Below, piece after piece: positions 56,742 to 64,000 of a DNA stretch of 64,000 nucleotides; position 1 is the stretch's first letter, and every line of letters starts with the position of its first letter. The translations under genes were made by a program, and so were the position numbers. The notes under the pieces are model-generated. The model was not told where the DNA came from. It saw only the letters and a list, made by a program, of their open reading frames with translations, and did no database searches. The stretch spans positions 306,284,984-306,348,983 of the forward strand of contig NC_053390.1 of the NCBI RefSeq assembly GCF_905171765.1, in the 5' to 3' direction. This DNA is from Bufo bufo (lineage: Eukaryota; Chordata; Amphibia; Anura; Bufonidae).

Positions 56742-57254
56742 TGTCAGGATTCGAACCAGTGACCAGCCATGTCCCAGGCAGTAGCTCTAGCCACTAGACT
56801 ACCAACCCTTCTGGACATTTCCTTCTACTGAACTCTTTGATCTACCTTGTTCCAGCCTTGCCTTGTTAATCTCTGTGATTCCTTGCACCTGCTACTTCCT
56901 CTTTATAAGCCCAGCCTCTTGCACCAGATCCCTGCTGGTTATTGTTCTTCTGGACTTGATCCTGCTGCATCTACTGCTGTTCCTCTGTTGCTACTGCTAC
57001 CAACTTGACTGCTGCCGACCTTGGAATTGTCCCCGACTACTCTTCTGCTTGTCCCTACCAACTGAACTGCTTCCACCGTTCCCGATCCGGATTGTCTGAC
57101 CACGCTCACTGCCGCCTGCCCTGACCCACCGCCTGCTAACCGATTACGCCTCTGCCTGACTTCCTGCAACTACAACCTGCCTGCGGTCCTTGCCACTGGG
57201 CTCCACCTCCAGCCAGCTGTCCTCTGACTCAGGTGAGCCTGTAGGATTGCAACA
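56742..57254. mobile_element. Solo LTR, 5-bp TSD, tRNA-like end
   Basis: 513 bp missing from copy 1, where TGTGGC runs into TTTGTTAGG. It begins TGTCAGGATTCG and ends GATTGCAACA (TG...CA), with GTGGC duplicated (56737-56741 and 57255-57259). This is what recombination between the LTRs of a retrotransposon leaves. A TATAAG box-like site lies at about 56903. The first 65 bp, read on the minus strand, resemble a tRNA with A box (TAGTCTAGTGGCTAGAGC) and B box (GGTTCGAATCC). Confidence 0.85.
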
Positions 57255-57351
57255 GTGGCTTTGTTAGGATTCCTCCGGTGTTCGTCGCTCTCAGTCACAG
57301 CTAGTCAATTCTTGGAAGTCCAGGGGAGCTATTTTTCCAGCATGCCAGTAC

Positions 57352-57413
57352 AGGGTATTAAACCATACGCGTTTCGGGGTTCTCTGAATGACCCCTTCCT
57401 CAGTGGTAACCCT
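57352..57413 (-). ncRNA. Type I hammerhead ribozyme, PLE-A copy 2 left end
   Basis: Same structure as 11566-11627: CTGAGGA, stem II GGGGT...ACCCC, GAAA, ACGCGT, GUA, and stem I ACCA/TGGT plus AGGGT/ACCCT. All core bases are retained. Confidence 0.85.
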
Positions 57414-57814
57414 GAAGTGCTTCCCCACATCCTTTTATATAAAATCTTGGAAAGAAACAAGATCCGGACAGGATCTCATCGTGCCAAAACATGGAAAACT
57501 GGAATTATCCAATATATTCATTAAATGCGTTTTTCCTTATGCGATTCCTGTGCTCTGATTTTCGCTGCGTTTTTTAGGTAAGTTGCGTTTTATGCTCCAC
57601 TGCTATTTAAATGCAGAGTAGATCATATGCCACATAATTTCAGTTACAATATAATACTTAAAATATATTTAAAAATATATAAATATATAAAAATATGCAT
57701 ATATATATAAAAATGCATATATATATATAAAACACAACCACATCAGTCTCTTTATTTTTATTCTTATTAGACAATGTTTTGAAGGGGGGAGAAAAAAGTT
57801 CAAGGGTCATGGAA

Positions 57815-59296
57815 TCACAAGAAACCAAAAAGTTCCCAATCAGCATTCAGTCCTTGTGGGACTAGGGAACCAAAGTCAAATATAAACTTGGATTCCACCC
57901 TTGATATCTTTTTTATCAAATCTCCCCCCCTCCACTCTGGTGTCACCATCGTTAAAGCTGTATAGGTGAGACCTGTTGGATCGCTATTATGACATAGCTT
58001 AAAGTGCCTTGGGACAGTATGATTTTCATAGCCTTTACGAATATTTGCTATATGTTCTGAAATCCTTGTCTTAAGGCACCTTTTTGTGCGACCAATATAT
58101 TGCTTCCTGCACGGACAGGTTAACAGATATATTATATTTTTACTGTTACATGTCAGAAAGGTTTTGATTTCATACACATATTCATTACTGGTTGAGGAAA
58201 CTTTGACTGTCTTTCTTGGAAAATTTGTTATTTTGCAGTTTGAACAAGTTCTGCATCTGAAGAAGCCTTCAAAGCATAGCCATTGATTGTCCTTTTTTTT
58301 GGGGTTATTTTTAGTTGTTTTTATCGTGGGTGCAATTTTTAAACCTAAGTTGTTGGCACGAGTGTAAATTATTTTTGGTTTTGTCGGCATCAATGGTCCT
58401 ATGATTTTATCTTTCTGCAGAAATGACCAGTGTTTAACAATGATGGTTTCGATCTTTTTATACTGAGTGTTAAAGGGTAAGATCACCTGTAACTCCCCAC
58501 ATGTCATACCATCACTATTTAATGCAACTGGTTTCTCTGTAAAAAAATCCTGTCGGTCTAGATTTTTTACTTTATTCAAGGCTTTTTCGATGCAGTCATT
58601 AGGGTAATCTTTTTCAACGAACTGCTGCCTCAGTATTTCGGCCTCATTCTCAAATGTCTCGTTCTTCGTACAATTCCTCTTGAGGCGTCTGAATTGGCTT
58701 GTTGGTACATTCAGCAGCCACCTAGGAAGGTGGCAGCTTGAATGTAAAATAAAATTGTTCCTAGCTGTAGGTTTATAATAGGTACTGCAGCGGAGTTTGT
58801 CCCTATCAACATCAATCTTTAGATCTAGAAATTCAATGCCTGTTTTACTTAGGTTAGCTGTAAACTGAAGGTTCTGATCATTTAGATTGATGTTAGACAG
58901 GAAGGAACCCAACGCCAAATCCGTGCCTCTCCAGATAAAAATCACGTCATCTATGTACCGCTTCCAGAGCACCAGATCCGCACCCAGTATTGGCTGAATA
59001 TATTCATCCTCCCAATTCGCCATAAAAAGATTTGCGTAACTGGGTGCGAACCTGGTGCCCATCGCGGTACCAGATTCCTGTAAAAAGAATTCTGTATTAA
59101 AAGCAAAATAGTTGTGCTTCAATATAAAATTCACTGCTTCTAAAATATATTCTATTTGTGCTACTTTAAAAAGACCGCTCTTGTCAAGTTGAGATCTCAA
59201 TGCCGCAAGTCCCTGATCATGCCTAATAGATGTATAAAGGGATCGGACATCGAGAGTCCCCAATGTCCAATTCTCTTCTACCATTAATTCCTCCAA
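57815..59296 (-). CDS. PLE-A copy 2: RT catalytic half plus GIY-YIG, open frame
   Basis: 493 residues from the first Met; the frame is open a further ~9 codons upstream (FYLKDTTQVVKIL). RT motif A Asp16 (LGTLDVRSLYTSI), ESGTAMGTRFAPSYANLF (about 74-91) and the catalytic YIDD at 114-117 are followed by FLDLKIDVDRDK. A Cys-rich segment (CRTCSNCKI) and a C-terminal GIY-YIG nuclease (IIYLLTCPCRKQYIGRTKR, distal Glu in RVESKFIFDFG) complete the Penelope layout of a reverse transcriptase fused to an endonuclease. The N-terminal RT blocks are in another frame at 59323-59812. Confidence 0.88.
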   Translation of the reverse strand: MEELMVEENWTLGTLDVRSLYTSIRHDQGLAALRSQLDKSGLFKVAQIEYILEAVNFILKHNYFAFNTEFFLQESGTAMGTRFAPSYANLFMANWEDEYIQPILGADLVLWKRYIDDVIFIWRGTDLALGSFLSNINLNDQNLQFTANLSKTGIEFLDLKIDVDRDKLRCSTYYKPTARNNFILHSSCHLPRWLLNVPTSQFRRLKRNCTKNETFENEAEILRQQFVEKDYPNDCIEKALNKVKNLDRQDFFTEKPVALNSDGMTCGELQVILPFNTQYKKIETIIVKHWSFLQKDKIIGPLMPTKPKIIYTRANNLGLKIAPTIKTTKNNPKKKDNQWLCFEGFFRCRTCSNCKITNFPRKTVKVSSTSNEYVYEIKTFLTCNSKNIIYLLTCPCRKQYIGRTKRCLKTRISEHIANIRKGYENHTVPRHFKLCHNSDPTGLTYTALTMVTPEWRGGDLIKKISRVESKFIFDFGSLVPQGLNADWELFGFL

Positions 59297-59322
59297 TATT
59301 TTTACTACCTGTGTGGTATCTT

Positions 59323-59812
59323 TTAGGTAGAATTTTTTGTTTTTTTAACTACCGGTTGCAGTTGGTGATCCACATATTGGGAGAGGTTGGCCGTGAGGGA
59401 ATTAATGCCCGAAATTATAGGGCGGCCAGGGGGATTTGTGAGGCTTTTGTGTATCTTCGGCAGATGATAAAATACAGGAAGTCTACACTGTGTGCTTAAT
59501 ATAAAATTGGCCTCACTTTCTAATAAAATATTTCCCCTTATACCTTTTTCACATAATTGCCTCAATTGCGGATAAAAATCATTAGTAGGATCGGCCCTTA
59601 ATTTGGTATATACATTTGTATCCAACAGTTGTCTCTGACATTCTCTATTGTAGTCGTCAGTATTTAGGATTACTATCGCACCGCCCTTGTCGGCAGGGCG
59701 TATAGTAATCCCATCATCCTTCTGCAACTGCTTAATTGCTGCAATCTCCTGATTGGAGAGATTCGATTTTTTATTCTTTGTGCCTCCTAAAACTCTAATA
59801 TCCCTTTCTACA
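59323..59812 (-). pseudogene. PLE-A copy 2: N-terminal RT half, truncated
   Basis: Encodes VERDIRVLGGTKNKKSNLSN, TIRPADKGGAIVILNTDDY, FYHLPKIHKSLTNPPGRPII and QYVDHQLQPVVKKTKNST-stop. It is truncated at the 59812 junction with the terminal repeat, about 80 residues later than copy 1. The stop and downstream -1 frame are identical to copy 1. Confidence 0.85.
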
Positions 59813-59867
59813 TTGAGGAAGGGGTCATTCAGAGAACCCCGAAACGCGTATGGTTTAATACCCTGTA
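59813..59867 (+). ncRNA. Defective hammerhead, PLE-A copy 2 right end
   Basis: The first core base is changed or lost at the junction (TTGAGGA instead of CTGAGGA). Stem II, GAAA and ACGCGTA remain. Not expected to cleave. Confidence 0.7.
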
Positions 59868-60472
59868 CCGGCATGCTGGAAAAATAGCTCCCCTGGACTT
59901 CCAAGAATTGACTAGCTGTGACTGAGAGCGACGAATACCAGAGGAATCCTAACAAAGCCACAGACATTGCTTTCGTGAGCAGGATATCCAGGTGACACCG
60001 CGCCCACAGCAAATTTCTACAGATCCGGACGTAGGACAAAGACATACTGGCCAGGTAAAACTAAGCAACACAGTTTCTCAAATCGGTGGGACGCCACCGC
60101 TGTGCAATTCAATATTACCAAAACCGAAAAAGCGCTTATAAGACTTTGCTACCAACTGCGGTTTTCCTGCGTTTTCCTTGTCTTCTGAACCCAATGACTT
60201 CAGCATCTCCAAACCGCATATGTCCAATGCCGCTATTTATTAACTAGTGCATATGTCCATTGCTGCTGCTAATTTATGTATTGATGCCGCTGCTATCCAA
60301 TTAACGCATTGACTTTTGGTGTATATGTATATTATTGCTGCTATTATGGTTTAAAGTGTTTTTCAATATTTTATAGTATTTTATTGGTGAATTTTATTGT
60401 TATATTCTATTGTGGGAATAAATACCCTTATCAATATACTCCATACTTGAGTGCCTGGTTTATCCTATATAA

Positions 60473-60567
60473 CTTTGTATTTCTCTTTGCGACTGGGTGG
60501 GTCACATAAACCAAGAGCACCTTAAATCCATTACTCAGCTGTAGTGATCCACAGATACCGCACCTTG
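60473..60567 (-). repeat. Outer 93-bp extension of PLE-A, right of copy 2
   Basis: From TTTGTATTTCTC to ACCGCACCTT; the reverse complement of 54009-54102. It is followed directly by PLE-B sequence ATATTTAGGACCTA (60568-60581). Confidence 0.88.
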
Positions 60568-62273
60568 ATATTTAGGACCTAACCTGGGTAAGGTATAATA
60601 ACTAAATTAAACTAATGCCAACCTAGGCAATGAGACCTATCTTGACCCAGGTATTAATTTAAAACTTCACTTTTATTTCTCAATAGACTAAAACCTAGAT
60701 ATCAATAGGTAAATGAATGAATTGCTTATCTTTATTAATTTTCCTACAGACCAAAAACCTAAAAATTAAAATTACAGTCCCTACTTCAACAGGGATTAAA
60801 TTGATAAACAACAACAAAAAGGGCCGGGAGAGTGCACTAGCTCCCACCTTCTCACTGAAATTCCAGTGTCGCCGTTTGCGGGGCTATTACTAGCACTATA
60901 CTGCTGCCCGTTTGGCAGTGTAAAGCAGAGGGGACCTATACGGCATCAAACCTCTGTCAGGGGGGAACAAGTGGCTCCCACACACACAGCAGGTCAGCTG
61001 GAAACTGAAAGGCTAGGAGCATCGCAGGTTAGGCAGACACTAATAGGTGTGTAACAGGACTGGCTATTTGATCGCTATACTGAATGCTAGTCCATGCGGA
61101 CAAACACTGTTTATTCACTATGAAGGAGGAGACTGCGCATTAAAACAACAAACTGCCCCCCGACATGTTTTGCCAGATAACTGGCTTCTTCAGGGGAAAT
61201 GGGCAGCAATGGGTGTATCCACAAAACAGAGGGTTAAATACTATAGTAACTGATTGACAGGGCAATCGTCCACTCATAGTCACAACATGCATAGGTATTG
61301 GCCTATCACCTTATGCTAGGAGCAGAGTTCAGGGCAGGTCATCCACCGGTGTTAGGCGCCTCCTGATTACATCATCAGTGCGGCGCTGCGCACTGGGAGG
61401 GTGCGCAGGCACTTAGGCTAGATCGAGCCCATATTTGTGCAGTGCGCATGCGCTGCGCCGAATCGGGATGCGCATACACTTAACCTAGAAGGTACAGAAG
61501 CACTTAGGCTGAATCAGACCCAGGCATTAGTTGCGCACACACTTCATATATATTAGTGAAGGCAACATTTATACATCTGAGCACAAGGAAAAACAAACTG
61601 CTCTAACAGAGATTGCACCCATGCCATGGGCATCAATATGATAAGTGCAATCTAAGTGAAAGACACAAAAATGACTTATGTTTATCTATCATATTTCCTA
61701 CTATTATTATAGATTATTAGCATTAGTGCAAACTGTTAGGCAGTCACTAGGTGTTAGATGTGTCCAAAGAAGTGACCTCATAGATAATACAGAAGTGTGT
61801 CCCATAGAGATCAAGAGGGTATGTAAATGTATAGGTATACATGTGTGTATATGAGGAATTATTATTGTTATAGATAGGTGCCATATTTATACACCATTAC
61901 TTCAAACCTCTTGATTTAACTAGCAAAGGAGACTCCGATGCATATGACTATTTTATACGGCAATTATCACCCACAAAAAAGATTATGAATAGTTAATACC
62001 GTCCTTGTGGCACCCCAAGATTCCAGAAACTGTGGGATAGTAGTCCAAAAAATTGAAGTGTGTCAGAATAGACACTTAATATAGTGCTGAACAAAAAATA
62101 CAATAGTTGAAAAACCAACATAAAGTAGTACCTCTCCCTCACTTTTAGAGAAAGGCTGTGAAGGCAAAACCTTCATTGAGGCCTTTGGGGCTAAGGCTAT
62201 CAAGCCTATAGATCCACCTGGTCTCTTCCTGTAAAAGGATGGCGTCCAAATATCCTCTCCTGGCACCTAGGGT
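60568..62273 (-). mobile_element. PLE-B 5' terminal repeat, displaced and inverted
   Basis: Reverse complement of about 19650-21395. It ends at 60568 where copy 15844-15857 begins, both sharing TAGGTCCTAAATAT. It contains a mutated hammerhead (61153-61206) and a decayed endonuclease tail (62063-62266, PGEDIWTPSFYRKRPGGSIG). Together with 15858-15881 it makes a complete terminal repeat. Confidence 0.88.
61153..61206 (-). ncRNA. Mutated hammerhead ribozyme of PLE-B 5' repeat
   Basis: Same fold as 20756-20808, but the conserved GAAA reads AAAA (change at 61171). Loss of the invariant G12 should abolish cleavage. Confidence 0.8.
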
Positions 62274-62350
62274 TGCCCTGTCAATCAGTTACTATAGTAT
62301 TTAACCCTCCGTTTTGTGGATACACCCATTGCTGCCCATTTCCCCTGAAT
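62274..62350 (+). repeat. Inverted PLE-B terminal fragment at its 5' end
   Basis: About 75 bp (TTGCCCTGTCAATCAG to TTTCCCCTGAA) identical in sense to 20697-20773. It is therefore inverted relative to the adjoining PLE-B repeat. It stops within the hammerhead core (after CTGAA), next to the L1 junction. Confidence 0.85.
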
Positions 62351-62363
62351 TAAATTTTTTATG

Positions 62364-63240
62364 ACTTAGCTTCAGTAGGATGCCCCTTATGAACGCCTTG
62401 TGAGCCGTCCATACAACTGTGGGGTCCGACACAGAGGCAGCATTGAATTTGAAATATTCCATTAAGGCAGCGTACACCTTTGATTGGTACTTAGTATTAG
62501 CTAGTATGAATTCGTTAGCCCTCCATATCGGATTTGGTGGGGTGACAAATTCTTCCGCCAATTCCAACCACACTGGAGCGTGGTCCGACCAAGTAATTGT
62601 CCCAATAGAGGACTGTACGGAAGCAGCTAGGGAAGGCCTGTCTACTAGAATCAGGTCAATACGGGAGTAGGTTTCGATGTGCAGGTGAATAGTATGAGAA
62701 ATCCCTCTCAGAAGCATGATGAATGCGCCATACTTCATATAGGGAGTTGGCCAGCAGGGACGGTGCAAGAGCAGTAGGGCAAGTTCTTGTGAGGGAGGAT
62801 GAGTCTTGCGACGGGTCAGGGACTAAATTAAAATCCCCACAAATGATAATTCTACCCTCCCGTAGGGACTATACTTTTCTAAAGAACCTGTTCAGAAACC
62901 GCATAGGCCGTACTTTCGAGTATAAGTGACATTATTTATAGAACACACATGTATGACATAACGTCCCCCTGGATCTACTACTGTGATCTTCTTCGTGTGT
63001 GCCACTGAGTTCCATATCGCTAAAAGTGCACCCCTCTTTTTTTGCCTATACCGTGAGAATGAATCAGGGTCGGAAAAGTTGGATGCTTTAACCTCTCAAC
63101 ATCTGCCTCCACTATATGTGTCTCTTGTGCAGAAAAAAACATCCCATTTGGTCGAAAGGGCTTCCCTCCACATCATCCGCCTCTTGAATGGACTGTTTAA
63201 GCCTCTGACATTTAAGGATCCTACTGTCAATACCATCGTA
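62364..63240 (-). pseudogene. L1 ORF2 endonuclease part, degraded
   Basis: Starts MVLTVGSLNVRGLNSPFKRR near 63236. Frameshifts follow. The open part 62768-62364 encodes the end of the endonuclease (YSRIDLILVDRP, TITWSDHAPVWLEL) and the linker WTAHKAFIRGILLKLSHKK. It stops at the PLE-B junction. Next residues (LREKHQNDLIMQIQ) are at 21424 onward on the plus strand. Confidence 0.88.
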
Positions 63241-63504
63241 GTAGGTGTACTGCTATATATGGAAAATCGCTCAGATGATGCAGAGGGAGGCACACATTAA
63301 CATATTGCCTAACAATCAGGTGCATGGTGAAATTGGGACACGGCGCAAATGAAAAGTAAAGATAGATAACTGTGAACATAAACATAAAGAACCAGAACTG
63401 GCTGCCCAAGTATTGGGGCAGTAATAGAGTAGCACAAGGGTTGAAACGCAAAACCCCTTGTGATCGTCGTGAGGGAGAAACAGTCATGCCTACCACAAGG
63501 AGGA

Positions 63505-64000
63505 TCAAAGAGGGTAGGACAAATCCCCGCTCCTGCTGAATGCAAAGTGTATGAAAGAACCCTTTATCGGTGTTTCATCTGATGGCTTCTTTTTACTCGA
63601 TGCCACTCTCCGTCTTCTGGCAGATATTGGTGCTGTTTCACAGGCAGCCGTCTTGATATTCCAAAAGGCTAACACAGCTTTCCCCTCTTCTACCGAGCGT
63701 ATAACCACCACGGCTCCATTTCTCTGAATTAGCAATTTTACAGGATAACCCCAACGGTAGGGAATGAGTGGGGTGAGGGAGTGAGATCTCAATGCTAGGG
63801 TAATGGGAGCTAGGATACGGCGTAATTACAGGGTGGCTATTGATAGATCCGCAAAAAGTTTTACTTGCTGGTACGGGTCCGGCAAGACGTCCATTTTCCT
63901 TGCAGCCGCCAGGGTGTCCTCTTTAGCATGGTAGAAATGCAAGCGGGCCAAAACATCACGAGGCGTATCGTCAGGTAAGTGATTTGGCTTAGCGATCCTG
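63505..64000 (-). pseudogene. L1 ORF1 C-terminal part, partial
   Basis: Contains VKLFADLSIATL, ITLALRSHSLTPLIPYRWGY and PVKLLIQRNGAVVVIRSVEE, matching the C-terminal domain of ORF1 at 3598-4818 (FADLSRATL, PYKWGYPQKLLIRK). An in-frame stop lies near 63824-63830 and the rest is outside the window. Confidence 0.85.

Larger units (their letters stand above)
56238..60567 (-). mobile_element. Penelope-like element PLE-A, copy 2
   Basis: Same family as 10959-15843, with terminal inverted repeats at about 56240-57403 (interrupted by a solo LTR) and 59815-60472, plus the 93-bp outer extension at the right. It lacks the nested CR1 and retains an open 493-codon frame, but it is shorter at the RT N-terminus. 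The left flank is satellite and the right flank is PLE-B, the same mismatch as in copy 1. Confidence 0.9.
62353..64000 (-). mobile_element. Second L1, 5' half (ORF1 end and ORF2 endonuclease)
   Basis: Minus-strand L1 from the window edge to the PLE-B insertion point AATTTTTTATG (62353-62363, the complement of CATAAAAAATT). It is the missing 5' part of the L1 at 21420-25127. It extends beyond the window. Confidence 0.9.

Noticed and set aside
56742..56810. Functional tRNA gene on the minus strand
   Set aside because: A- and B-box-like sequences are present, but the acceptor and T stems do not pair well and the block is the end of an LTR with its own TSD.
10959..60567. Two PLE-A copies as a simple duplication together with their flanks
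   Set aside because: The flanks are mirrored and each is only a TSD-plus-one-side match; a segmental duplication would also copy the adjoining satellite and PLE-B in the same order on both sides.

Overview
The window reads as intergenic DNA of a repeat-rich vertebrate genome, most likely a frog or toad. I found no host protein-coding gene with confidence. The organism call is inference. It rests on the mix of L1-type and CR1-type LINEs, Penelope-like elements (PLEs) with hammerhead ribozymes, an Ngaro/DIRS tyrosine-recombinase element with an SGNH hydrolase, Tc1/mariner elements, and many palindromic MITEs of kinds I associate with anurans. No bacterial operon, tRNA, rRNA or CRISPR is supported.

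Layout. 1-2993: anonymous DNA with small inverted-repeat elements. 2993-10167: an old dispersed repeat with a 15-bp target-site duplication (TSD), split by a full-length L1 (3463-9411) that has two intact ORFs and a 16-bp TSD. 10168-10766: decayed Tc1-like transposase. 10767-10960: the end of one 2-kb satellite monomer, inverted. 10959-15843: PLE-A copy 1 (minus strand), with a CR1 fragment nested in it. 15844-21419: most of PLE-B (plus strand). 21420-25127: the 3' half of a second L1. 25128-54008: a tandem array of nine ~2.03-kb monomers interrupted by MITEs, a CR1, an Ngaro element, two Tc1 copies and two hAT-like elements. 54103-56237: a foldback element. 56238-60567: PLE-A copy 2 (minus strand), holding a solo LTR. 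60568-62352: the other part of PLE-B (minus strand). 62353-64000: the 5' half of the second L1 (minus strand).

The main result is that these pieces fit one rearrangement. The two PLE-A copies carry swapped TSDs: the satellite TSD is on the outer-left of copy 1 and the left of copy 2, and the PLE-B TSD is on the right of both. PLE-B and the second L1 are each cut in two, with halves about 41 kb apart and in opposite orientation. A crossover between inverted terminal repeats of two PLE-A insertions, flipping about 40 kb, explains all junctions. Turning the segment back restores a continuous satellite monomer, a continuous PLE-B terminal repeat and a continuous L1 ORF2 reading frame.

Other points of note: type I hammerhead ribozymes at the ends of both PLE families; a shared -1 frameshift at a slippery A-run inside the PLE-A reverse transcriptase; a satellite monomer that looks like a transcription unit (TATA box, splice donor, short ORF, poly(A) signal); a DD37E Tc1-like transposon inserted in that TATA box and then duplicated with a 7,659-bp higher-order unit; and two hAT-like elements that each carry an internal minisatellite.
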